64,000 bases of DNA from the NCBI GenBank assembly GCA_020846875.1, contig JADLDB010000160.1, positions 107,914-171,913 of the forward strand, read 5' to 3'. The position numbers were made by a program, and so were the translations under genes. Positions 1-9,770 of the stretch are shown here, in pieces. Within the stretch, counting starts at the first letter, position 1. Every line of letters starts with the position of its first letter. The notes under the pieces are model-generated. The model worked only from the letters and a program-made list of their open reading frames with translations, was not told the origin of the DNA and did not search any database. This DNA is from Myxococcales bacterium (lineage in GTDB: Bacteria; Myxococcota; Myxococcia; Myxococcales; Myxococcaceae).

Positions 1-1
1 C

Positions 2-1135
2 TGGGCGTTCGACATGCTGCCGGTGCACCCCGAGATCAACGCGCTGCAGTCGGGCATGCGGAAGAAGAGCGGCGCCTACATCCAGGAGGCCGAGAAGGCC
101 GGCCACTCCGAGGACGTCTGCACCTACGTGAAGTGCGACCTGGGCATGATGAAGAAGGGCAACATCGGCCCGACGGGTGAGCGGCTGCCGGCGCCCGACC
201 TGCTGCTGCTCAGCTACACCGGCTGCTTCACCTTCATGAAGTGGTTCGAGCTGCTGCAGCGGGAGTACGGCTGCCCGGTGGCGATGCTGCACGTGCCCTA
301 CCAGGGCGACGGGGAGATCACCCCCGCGATGAAGCAGTACGTCGTCGATCAGCTCCGAGACTCTGTCATCCCGCTGATGGAGCAGGTGTCGGGGAAGAAG
401 CTCGACCTGGAGCGGCTCAAGGGCTTCCTCGGCTCGTCGTCGCGCGCCGAAGACGACCTGTGCGCGATCTGGGACTCGGCGAAGCACAAGCCGTCGCCGA
501 TCGACTCGTACTTCGGCGGTGTCTATTACATCGGGCCGATCTTCAGCGCGTTCCGGGGCCTGCCCCAGGCCGAGGAGTACTACAAGTCCCTGCGCGCCGA
601 GGTGGACGCGCGGGTGGCGGCGAAGCGCGGGCCCACCACGCCCGACGGCGAGCTGAAGGATCAGAAGTTCCGCCTCGTCGTCGAAGGCCCGCCCAACTGG
701 ACCAGCTTCCGGGACTTCTGGAAGATGTTCTACGGAGAGGGCGCGGTGGTGGTCGCCTCCACCTACACCAAGGTGGGCGGCCTGTACGATCGCGGCTTCC
801 GTCACGATCCGGCGAACCCGCTGGAGACGATGGCCGAGTACTGCCTCGGCTGCTACACGAACCGCAACCTCCCGACGCGGGTCGACCTCATCGAGAAGTA
901 CATCGAGGAGTTCGCGGCGGACGGCTTCGTCGTCAACTCCATCAAGAGCTGCAACTCCTTCTCGGCCGGGCAGTTGCTCATGCTGCGCGAGCTGGAGAAG
1001 CGGACCGGGCGCCCGGGCGCCTTCATCGAGTCGGACCTGGTGGATCCCCGCTACTTCAGCGGGGCGAACATCAAGAACCGGCTCGACTCGTACTTCCAGA
1101 TGATCGACGCGAAGCGCGCGTCGTCGCCGACCTGA
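2..1135 (+). CDS. bcrB: Benzoyl-CoA reductase subunit B (5' partial)
   Basis: One half of the substrate/Fe-S module of ATP-dependent (class I) benzoyl-CoA reductase, which reduces the aromatic ring to a cyclic dienoyl-CoA. The reading frame is open to the window edge, so the N-terminus is missing; the ATG at 14 is internal (family length about 430 aa, 377 codons seen). BcrB-typical signatures are YTGCFTFMKWFELL, HVPYQGDG, FGGVYYIGP, EGPPNW, EYCLGCYTN and KSCNSFSAGQ, with several conserved Cys for the 4Fe-4S cluster. It is followed after 13 bp by bcrA and then bcrD. The known Thauera order is C-B-A-D, so BcrC is expected just upstream, outside the window. Assignment to BcrB rather than a generic HgdB-family subunit rests on these motifs plus the flanking BcrA/BcrD-sized ATPases. 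Confidence 0.88.
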   Translation, partial: WAFDMLPVHPEINALQSGMRKKSGAYIQEAEKAGHSEDVCTYVKCDLGMMKKGNIGPTGERLPAPDLLLLSYTGCFTFMKWFELLQREYGCPVAMLHVPYQGDGEITPAMKQYVVDQLRDSVIPLMEQVSGKKLDLERLKGFLGSSSRAEDDLCAIWDSAKHKPSPIDSYFGGVYYIGPIFSAFRGLPQAEEYYKSLRAEVDARVAAKRGPTTPDGELKDQKFRLVVEGPPNWTSFRDFWKMFYGEGAVVVASTYTKVGGLYDRGFRHDPANPLETMAEYCLGCYTNRNLPTRVDLIEKYIEEFAADGFVVNSIKSCNSFSAGQLLMLRELEKRTGRPGAFIESDLVDPRYFSGANIKNRLDSYFQMIDAKRASSPT

Positions 1136-1148
1136 GGAGACCTCGGAA

Positions 1149-2474
1149 ATGGACTGCTACGTCGGGATCGACCTCGGGTCGACCACCACCAAGGCCGTGT
1201 TCCTGGATTCGTCGGAGCGGATCCTCGGCCGCGGCATCACCAACTCGCGCAGCAACTACACGGTGGCCTGCCAGGTGGCGCGCGAGGAGGCAGAGATCAG
1301 CGCCCGCTTCAACCTGCTCAAGCAGCGCCTGGCGAGCGTGCCCCGGCTGGGCGAGCGCGCCGACGAGCTGATGGCGTGGCTGTCGTGCAAGTTCGCCCTG
1401 GCGCAGCACCTCAAGCAGCTCAAGGTGCTCCAGCAGCAGTGCCAGGACGTCCTGGCGCGCACCGGCGTGAAGGGAGGGGAGGATCGTGCCCCCTATGAGC
1501 AGGCGCTCGTGCAGATCTTCGAGGCCCTGGTCTCGACGTCGGAGGCCCTGTTCGCGCCCAACCAGCGCAGCCAGTCGGACTTCTTTCGCGATCTCGCCAC
1601 CAGCCTGTACCTGAAGGAGGCCGAGAAGGTGGCGCGCGCGAGCGGGCTGTCCTTCGACCGGACGGTGGGCATCTTCGACAAGGCGATCCTGCAGGTGGAG
1701 AACACCAGCTTCGCGACCTTCTTCGCCGAGTACCTGGCCTTCGCCTGCAGGGAGACGGTGAAGGTCGAGCAGTTCAAGCGCTTCGAGCAGGACATCTCTC
1801 AGGCGGTCCGTGAGGTGACGGAGCTGAAGTTCAACGTGCTGAGCGAGGTGGGCACCGGCTACGGGCGGCTGACGCTGCCCTTCCCGAAGGAGCAGATCCG
1901 CTCCGAGATCCTCTGCCACGGCCTGGGCGCGCACTACATGTTCCCGAAGACGCGCACCGTGCTGGACATCGGCGGGCAGGACACCAAGTCCATCCAGGTC
2001 GACGAGAGCGGCATCGTCACCAGCTTCCAGATGAACGATCGCTGCGCGGCGGGCTGTGGGCGCTACCTCGGGTACATCGCCGACGAGATGAACATGGGCG
2101 TGCACCAGCTCGGGCCGCTGGCGGCGCAGTCGAAGAACCCCGTGCGCATCAACTCGACCTGCACGGTGTTCGCCGGCGCAGAGCTGCGCGAGCGGCTGTC
2201 GCTGGGCGAGAAGCGCGAAGACATCCTCGCCGGGCTGCACCGGGCCATCATCCTGCGGGCGATGTCGATCCTCGCTCGCAGCGGAGGCGTCTTCTCCGAG
2301 TTCACCTTCACCGGCGGGGTGGCGCGCAACGAGGCCGCGGTGGCCGCGCTGAAGGAGCTGCTCAAGGAGAACTACGGCGACGTCCCCATGAACATCAGCC
2401 CCGACAGCATCTTCACCGGGGCCACCGGCGCGGCGCTCTTCGCGCGGCGCGACTCGAAGAAGGCGGAGGCCTGA
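1149..2474 (+). CDS. bcrA: Benzoyl-CoA reductase ATPase subunit A (BcrA-like activase)
   Basis: ATP-hydrolysing electron-injecting subunit of benzoyl-CoA reductase, BadF/BadG/BcrA/BcrD family (ASKHA fold). The 441 aa match the ~436-aa BcrA class, which is longer than BcrD because of an insert after the first phosphate-binding motif. Seen: N-terminal GIDLGSTTTKAVF phosphate loop, helical insert (about residues 35-230), second motif LDIGGQDTK, then Cys299 (in NDRCAAGCG) and Cys338 (in NSTCTVFA), the two positions that ligate the 4Fe-4S cluster bridging the ATPase dimer, and the GGVARN adenosine motif near the C-terminus. It lies 13 bp after bcrB and 3 bp before bcrD, so the three are almost certainly cotranscribed. 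Confidence 0.88.
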   Translation: MDCYVGIDLGSTTTKAVFLDSSERILGRGITNSRSNYTVACQVAREEAEISARFNLLKQRLASVPRLGERADELMAWLSCKFALAQHLKQLKVLQQQCQDVLARTGVKGGEDRAPYEQALVQIFEALVSTSEALFAPNQRSQSDFFRDLATSLYLKEAEKVARASGLSFDRTVGIFDKAILQVENTSFATFFAEYLAFACRETVKVEQFKRFEQDISQAVREVTELKFNVLSEVGTGYGRLTLPFPKEQIRSEILCHGLGAHYMFPKTRTVLDIGGQDTKSIQVDESGIVTSFQMNDRCAAGCGRYLGYIADEMNMGVHQLGPLAAQSKNPVRINSTCTVFAGAELRERLSLGEKREDILAGLHRAIILRAMSILARSGGVFSEFTFTGGVARNEAAVAALKELLKENYGDVPMNISPDSIFTGATGAALFARRDSKKAEA

Positions 2475-2477
2475 ATC

Positions 2478-3329
2478 ATGTTCCTCACCCTCGGCATCGA
2501 CGTGGGCTGCAGCGCGGTGAAGGCCTCGCTCATGCAGTTCGACCCTGCGGGCGGCGGACCGAAGCTGCTGACCAGCGAAGGCGAGAAGATCCGCAAGCGC
2601 AACGTGAAGGACGTGATCGGCGACTGCTACGAGAAGGTGTTGACGAAGCAGGGCGTGAAGGCGGGGGACGTGGCCTATGTAGCCAGCACGGGTGAGGGCG
2701 AGCTGGTCGACTTCCGCCGCGGCCACTTCTACTCGATGACCTGCCACTCTCGCGGAGGTCTCTTCCTCGCTCCGCAGGTGCGCGCGGTGGTGGACATGGG
2801 CGCCCTGCACGCCAAGGCGATCACCATGGACGAGCACGCGCGGGTGCTGGAGTACCGCATGACCAGCCAGTGCGCGTCGGGATCCGGGCAGTTCCTCGAG
2901 AACATCGCGCGCTATCTGGGCGTGGCCACCGAGGACATCGGGCAGCTGTCGCTGACGGCGAAGCAGCCGGAGACGGTGTCGGGCATCTGCGCGGTGCTGG
3001 CGGAGACGGACGTGATCAACATGGTCAGCCGCGGCATCGCCACCAACGACATCATCAAGGGCATTCACCTCTCGATGGCGCGGCGCCTGGTCAGCCTGCT
3101 GCGGGTGCTGAAGGCCGAGGGCGACGTGCTGGCGACGGGGGGCCTGGCACAGGACGCGGGGCTGGTGGCCGCCATGCAGGAGCTCGCCGAGAAGGACAAG
3201 ATGGCGGTGCGCTTCATCGCCGATCCGCTGTCGCCCTTTGCCGGAGCCATCGGCGCGGCGCTGTGGGCGGCGGTGCGCCACGTGAAGCTCAGGGGTACGT
3301 CACGCTCGAGCTCGGAGGCTCGCGCCTGA
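2478..3329 (+). CDS. bcrD: Benzoyl-CoA reductase ATPase subunit D (BcrD-like activase)
   Basis: Second ATPase subunit of the reductase; with BcrA it should form the heterodimer that shares one 4Fe-4S cluster and drives low-potential electrons into BcrBC. The 283 aa equal the usual BcrD length. Motifs: GIDVGCSAVKAS at the N-terminus, VVDMGALHAK as second phosphate motif (an Ala-Leu variant of the common GGQD), cluster-ligand Cys132 (SQCASGSGQ) and Cys171 (GICAVLAETDV), and an ATGG motif near residue 215. The start is 3 bp after the bcrA stop. A single GTG-started gene follows 1 bp later. The GIC-V-AETD pattern is that of BcrD/BzdQ rather than of HgdC-type activators. Confidence 0.87.
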   Translation: MFLTLGIDVGCSAVKASLMQFDPAGGGPKLLTSEGEKIRKRNVKDVIGDCYEKVLTKQGVKAGDVAYVASTGEGELVDFRRGHFYSMTCHSRGGLFLAPQVRAVVDMGALHAKAITMDEHARVLEYRMTSQCASGSGQFLENIARYLGVATEDIGQLSLTAKQPETVSGICAVLAETDVINMVSRGIATNDIIKGIHLSMARRLVSLLRVLKAEGDVLATGGLAQDAGLVAAMQELAEKDKMAVRFIADPLSPFAGAIGAALWAAVRHVKLRGTSRSSSEARA

Positions 3330-3330
3330 C

Positions 3331-5067
3331 GTGGCCACGCCCGGACAGATCGTCTCCTCGCCGGTGCCGCTCGGTGAGGTGACGCGCAACGTCGGCGCGA
3401 TGCTGCTGGCCAACGGTGATCGCCTCGGCGCCTCCAACGCCTTCGCCCAGCGCGAAGGAGACGACTACCGCTTCTGGACCTGGCGGGAGCTCGTCGACGA
3501 CGTGAAGGCGTTTGCCGCCTTCCTCGCGGCACAGGGGCTCGGGCGCGGAGATCGCTGCGCCTTCGTCACCCAGAACGGCTACGAGCGCGCGGTGGCCGAG
3601 ATGGCGGTGATGGCGTCGGGCCTGGTCAGCGTGCCGATCTTCGCCGGCTACCCGAAGGCGATGATGTCGCAGCTGCTCACCTTCACGAAGGCGAAGGCGC
3701 TGGTGTGCGACGCGCCGGCGCAGCTGGAGGGCCTGGAGCCGGGCGCGCGGCCCGCCCTGGTGGTGGGCCTCAAGTGGCCGGGCGAGGGCGTGACGACCTT
3801 CGCCGCGGCGCTGGCGCAGGGGCGGGCCACCGGCGGCGCGACGCGCGACGCTTTCCTCGCGGTGCCGCCAGAGGCGCTGGCGCTCGTCATGTTCACCTCG
3901 GGCACGTCGGGGCGGCCCAAGGGCGTGATGCTGACGCACCGCAACCTGATGTCGCAGCAGCGCGCGCTGGAGCTGCTCTGGAAGCCGCGCCCCGGCATGC
4001 GCTTGCTCTGCTACCTGCCCTGGCACCACAGCTTTGGCGGGCTGTTCGAGCGCTTCTTCGCGCTGCACTCCGGTGGCTGCCTGGCGATCGACGACTCCTG
4101 GGGGCGCGACACGAAGCGGCTGATCGCGAACTTCAAGGAGATCCGGCCCAACGTCTATTTCAGCGTGCCGAAGGTGTACCAGGAGCTGGTCGCCGCGGTG
4201 CTGTCGGACCGGGAGGTCGAGGGCATCGTCTTCAACCGGGAGCTGGACTTCGTCTTCACCGCCGCAGCGCCCCTGCCGCTGAGCGCGTCGGAGGTGTTCC
4301 GCGCGCACGGCGTCCCGGTGGTGGAGGGCTGGGGCCTGACGGAGACGTCGCCGTGCTGCACGCTGACCGAGCGCGCGCTCGAGCGGACGCCTGGCGTGGT
4401 GGGGCGGCCGATCCCCGGGGTGGAGGTGGCGCTCGTTGACGATGGAGAGATCGTCGTGCGCGGGCCCAACGTGATGCAGGGCTACCTCGATCAGCCCGAG
4501 GCTACGCGCGAGGTGCTGGACGCCGGCGGCTGGTTTCACACCGGAGACCTGGGCGAATGGACTCCGGGCGGGCTGAAGATCCTCTCGCGCAAGGATCGCA
4601 TGTTCAAGCTGTCGAACGGCGAGAAGGTCTTCCCCGCGCAGCTCGAAGAGACGCTGCGCGCGGGCTGCCGGTACGTGAAGCACTCCTTCGTCTTCGGCAG
4701 CGGCCAGCCGCACCCCCTGGCGCTCCTCTTCCCGAGCCGGGAGATGTTCCAGGTGAAGAAGGATGCGGCGGCCGACGGCGCCTGCGAGTGCCCGTCGGGC
4801 GAGGGATCGCTGGCCGAGTGCCTGGCCACCTGTATCCACCGCTTCAACCAGAAGGCGACGGCGCGCTTCGAGCGCATCGAGCGCGCGGTGGTGGTCTGCG
4901 CGGATCCTTCGCTGGAGAGCGGCGAGCTGACGCCGTCCTTCAAGCTGATCCCCCGCGCGGTGGAAGAGAAGTACCGTCAGCACATGCGCGCGCTCGAGCA
5001 GCACCGGGACGACGAGCTGCCGTCCGACGCGATCCCGGTCGACCCCAGCCCGGAGCGAAAGCCATGA
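3331..5067 (+). CDS. AMP-forming acyl-/aryl-CoA ligase
   Basis: ANL-superfamily acyl-CoA synthetase, 578 aa, forming a CoA thioester through an acyl-adenylate. Motifs: P-loop FTSGTSGRPKG near residues 188-198, GWGLTETSP around 333 (A5), GWFHTGDLG around 400 and KLSNGEKVFP for the catalytic hinge. The GTG start follows the bcrD stop by 1 bp, with GGAGG at 3314-3318. The overall pattern resembles long-chain (FadD/ACSL-type) ligases more than classical benzoate-CoA ligases, so the substrate is not settled. Its position inside the reductase operon suggests a (hydroxy)aromatic or alicyclic acid. Odd: a short Cys-rich segment at about 483-501 (ACEC...AECLATC) in the C-terminal subdomain. Confidence 0.85.
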   Translation: MATPGQIVSSPVPLGEVTRNVGAMLLANGDRLGASNAFAQREGDDYRFWTWRELVDDVKAFAAFLAAQGLGRGDRCAFVTQNGYERAVAEMAVMASGLVSVPIFAGYPKAMMSQLLTFTKAKALVCDAPAQLEGLEPGARPALVVGLKWPGEGVTTFAAALAQGRATGGATRDAFLAVPPEALALVMFTSGTSGRPKGVMLTHRNLMSQQRALELLWKPRPGMRLLCYLPWHHSFGGLFERFFALHSGGCLAIDDSWGRDTKRLIANFKEIRPNVYFSVPKVYQELVAAVLSDREVEGIVFNRELDFVFTAAAPLPLSASEVFRAHGVPVVEGWGLTETSPCCTLTERALERTPGVVGRPIPGVEVALVDDGEIVVRGPNVMQGYLDQPEATREVLDAGGWFHTGDLGEWTPGGLKILSRKDRMFKLSNGEKVFPAQLEETLRAGCRYVKHSFVFGSGQPHPLALLFPSREMFQVKKDAAADGACECPSGEGSLAECLATCIHRFNQKATARFERIERAVVVCADPSLESGELTPSFKLIPRAVEEKYRQHMRALEQHRDDELPSDAIPVDPSPERKP

Positions 5068-6001
5068 CCAGCACCCACTACGGCGTGATCGGCCTCGGCC
5101 CCGTCGGCACCCTGCTGTCCGCGGTCCTCGGCGCGGCGGGGCAGCGGGTGTCCACGGTGAGCCTCGAGCGCGAGAAGGCCGAGGTCTTGCGGAAGTCGGC
5201 CATCAAGGTGCACGGGGCGATCAACCTGGAGGGCCGCGTCGCGCGCGCCTTCTTGACGCTGGAGGAGTTGCTCGAGTCGGCGCCCGACGTCATCCTCCTC
5301 ACCACCAAGTGCTGCGACTCCCCGGCGCTGCTCGATCGGATGAAGGCGCTGCAGCCGGAGCCGCGCTGGGTCATCGTGTCCTGCCAGAACGGCATCGACG
5401 TGGAGGCGCAGATCGTCGAGCGCTTCGGCGACGCGCGGGCGCTGCGCATGGTGCTGAACGTCGGCTGCCGGCTGCTCAGCCCGGTGGAGGTGGAGGTCGT
5501 CTTCAACCTGCCGAGCATCCTCTCTGATCGCGCGGCGGTGCCCGCGGCGGTGCGGCAGCGCGTGGCGAGCCACCTCGACGGCGCCGGCTTCCCGGTGCGC
5601 GTCGAGGAGAGCTACCAGACCGAGGTCTTCAAGAAGGCGATCCTCAACTCGTCGATGGGGGCGGTGAGCGCGCTCACCGGTCGCACCATGCAGGGCGTGC
5701 TGGACGATCCCGGCCTCCGCCAGGTGCTGAAGGTGATGATCGAAGAGGACATCGCCATCGCGCAGCGGCTGGGGCTGGGGATCGGGCCGGGCTTCGTCGA
5801 CGAGGCGATGGCGTACATGGGCCGCGGAGGCCACCACCGCCCGTCCATGCTCGAGGACCTCGAGCGTGGGAGGAAGACGGAGAACGACGCCCACTGCGGG
5901 CGGATCGTCTACTACGCCGAGCGGCTCGGGGTGCCCGCGCCGATGAACCAGGCGATGTACGCGCTGGTGCGCAATCGCGAGCTGGGCGGAGGAGCAAAGG
6001 C

Positions 6002-6005
<4 letters not shown>
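5064..6005 (+). CDS. Ketopantoate-reductase-family dehydrogenase (ApbA/PanE-like)
   Basis: NAD(P)-dependent 2-dehydropantoate 2-reductase-like protein, 313 aa, the normal length of the family. Seen: dinucleotide motif GLGPVG near the N-terminus, TTKCCDSP and SCQNGID in the Rossmann domain, and in the C-terminal helical domain KKAILNSSMGAVSALTG (family catalytic Lys and Asn) and SMLEDLERGRKTE (family Ser/Glu). The ATG overlaps the upstream stop (ATGA), and its own stop overlaps the next ATG. Ketopantoate reductase supplies pantoate for CoA. Inside this operon it might instead reduce a pathway keto-acid, or meet the high CoA demand of an all-CoA-thioester route. Both roles are inference. Confidence 0.75.
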
Positions 6006-7993
<1,988 letters not shown>

Positions 7994-8008
7994 CACGGTG
8001 GAGCACGC

Positions 8009-9274
8009 ATGAAGGCGACGGTTCGCGGGTTTCAGTCGAAGAAGGACGGCGTGGGCGCGGTCTTCGAGGACGTGTACCTCGTCGAAGGGAAGCGCACGCC
8101 GTTCGGCAAGCTGTCGGGTGCGCTGTCCACGGTGTCGCCGACGGATCTGGGCATCCTCGCGTCGCGGGCGGCGCTGAAGGCGGCGGGCGTGGACGGAGGC
8201 GAGGTGGACCAGACGATCGTCGCCAACATCGGCCAGGCCAGCGCCGACACCTTCTTCCTGCCTCGGCACCTCGGGCTGTACGCCGGCGCGCCCCAGGCCA
8301 GCCCGGCGCTGCTGGTGCAGCGCATCTGCGGCTCGGGCATCGAGGTGGTGGCGCAGGCGGCGGAGCAGATCGCCCTGGGCAAGGCGCAGGTGGTGCTGGG
8401 CTGTGGTACCGAGGCGATGAGCCGCTTCCCGCTGGCGTCCTTCGGGATGCGGAACGGCTTCGCCCTGGGCAAGCCGGACTTCGTCGATCTGCTCTGGGAG
8501 GCGCTGGACGACACGGCCGCGGTCCCGATGGGCGCGACGGCGGACAACCTGGCGCGCGAGTACAAGCTCAGCCGCGACGAGGTGGATCGCTTCGCCGAGC
8601 GCAGCCAGGCGCGCTGCTTCGCGGCGCAGGAGGCGGGCTACTTCGCGGGCGAGGTGTGCACCGTGGACAAGTCCGGGATCCTCGAGGCGCCGGGGCTGAA
8701 GCCGCGCAAGTACCGCTTGAAGGGCGGCGAGCCGCTGAGCGCCGACGAGCACCCGCGCCGCACCACGCTGGACAAGCTGGCCGCGCTGCCCTTCGTGTTC
8801 AGCAAGGACGGGCCCACCACCGCGGGTTCGGCGTCGGGCATCGTGGACGGCGCCTGTGCAGTGGTGATCGCCTCGGGCGACTACGTGCGGGCGCATGGCC
8901 TCAAGCCGCTGGGGAAGGTGCGCGGCGTCACGTCGGTGGGTGTGGAGCCGTCACTGATGGGCATCGGCCCGGCGCCGGCGATTCGGGCGTTGCTGCCGCA
9001 GCTGGGCCTCACCCTGGGGAACATCGACGTCTTCGAGATCAACGAGGCCTTCGGAGCGCAGTGCCTCGCGGTGGCCAAGGCGCTGGAGCTCAACCAGGAC
9101 AAGCTGAACCCGCACGGCGGGGCTATCGCCATCGGCCACCCGCTGGCGGCGAGCGGTACGCGGCTGGCGCTGACCTGCCTGCGGGGCCTCAAGCAGCGCA
9201 AAGGCCAGCTGGGCGTGGTGTCGGCTTGCATCGGCGGTGGGCAGGGCATCGCCATGGTGCTCGAGGCGGTTTGA
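8009..9274 (+). CDS. Thiolase (acetyl-CoA C-acyltransferase)
   Basis: Thiolase-superfamily acyltransferase of 421 aa, catalysing CoA-dependent cleavage of a 3-oxoacyl-CoA to acetyl-CoA. The nucleophile is Cys107 (QRICGSG); the C-terminal catalytic residues are His377 (GHPLAASG) and Cys407 (VSACIGGG); NEAFGAQ is the usual active-site loop. The N-terminus carries about 20 residues before the family-typical EDVYLVEGKRTPFG; no later Met gives a better start, and GGAG precedes the ATG at 8009. It sits between the HAD-ECH fusion and the hydroxybenzoyl-CoA reductase genes, consistent with cleavage of 3-oxopimelyl-CoA or acetoacetyl-CoA. Which of these is the substrate cannot be told. Confidence 0.9.
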   Translation: MKATVRGFQSKKDGVGAVFEDVYLVEGKRTPFGKLSGALSTVSPTDLGILASRAALKAAGVDGGEVDQTIVANIGQASADTFFLPRHLGLYAGAPQASPALLVQRICGSGIEVVAQAAEQIALGKAQVVLGCGTEAMSRFPLASFGMRNGFALGKPDFVDLLWEALDDTAAVPMGATADNLAREYKLSRDEVDRFAERSQARCFAAQEAGYFAGEVCTVDKSGILEAPGLKPRKYRLKGGEPLSADEHPRRTTLDKLAALPFVFSKDGPTTAGSASGIVDGACAVVIASGDYVRAHGLKPLGKVRGVTSVGVEPSLMGIGPAPAIRALLPQLGLTLGNIDVFEINEAFGAQCLAVAKALELNQDKLNPHGGAIAIGHPLAASGTRLALTCLRGLKQRKGQLGVVSACIGGGQGIAMVLEAV

Positions 9275-9290
9275 CGAGGAGCGCGACGGG

Positions 9291-9770
9291 ATGGAGAAGC
9301 GACTGGTCAAGCTGACGGTGAACGGCGTCGCGCACGAGCGCGCCGTGGCGCCCGCGGCGACGCTGCTGGAGGTGCTGCGCGAGGAGCTGTTCCTCACCGG
9401 CACCAAGCGCGGATGCGACGTCGGGGACTGCGGGTGCTGCACGGTGCTGCTGGACGGGGCGCCGGTGCTGTCCTGCCTGGTGCTGGCGCTCGAGGCGGAC
9501 GGCGCGGAGATCCGCACCATCGAAGGCGTGGCCAACGGCAACCAGCTCCACCCGGTGCAGCAGGCCTTCGTCGATCACGGCGCGATCCAGTGCGGGTTCT
9601 GCACCCCGTCGATGGTGCTCAACGCCGTGCACCTGCTGGACACCAACCCGAGCCCCGACGCAGCCGCGGTGAAGACCTGCGTGTCGGGCACCATCTGCCG
9701 GTGCACCGGCTACACGAAGATCGAGCAGGCAGTGCACGCCGCGGCTCGCGCCTGCACCAAGACGCCATGA
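9291..9770 (+). CDS. hcrC: 4-Hydroxybenzoyl-CoA reductase-type small subunit, [2Fe-2S]2
   Basis: Iron-sulfur subunit of a xanthine-oxidase-family molybdenum hydroxylase/dehydroxylase, 159 aa. The N-terminal plant-ferredoxin-type cluster uses Cys42, Cys47, Cys50 and Cys62; the C-terminal helical cluster uses Cys101, Cys104, Cys136 and Cys138 (QCGFC, CRCTGY). The ATG at 9291 was chosen over an in-frame upstream ATG at 9237 because it follows the thiolase stop by 16 bp with GAGGAG in front and gives the normal family length. Its stop overlaps the start of the large subunit (ATGA). It shuttles electrons between the FAD subunit and Mo. The specific HcrC name relies on the 4Fe-4S insert seen in the partner gene at 12148-13119. 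Confidence 0.87.
   Translation: MEKRLVKLTVNGVAHERAVAPAATLLEVLREELFLTGTKRGCDVGDCGCCTVLLDGAPVLSCLVLALEADGAEIRTIEGVANGNQLHPVQQAFVDHGAIQCGFCTPSMVLNAVHLLDTNPSPDAAAVKTCVSGTICRCTGYTKIEQAVHAAARACTKTP

Noticed and set aside
14..1135. Complete 373-aa BcrB gene starting at ATG 14
   Set aside because: The frame is open back to the window edge and the family is longer, so the gene is 5' truncated.
1071..3281. 736-aa minus-strand open frame over bcrA/bcrD
   Set aside because: It is the antisense of well-recognised genes in high-GC DNA; composition is His/Arg/Leu-rich without motifs.
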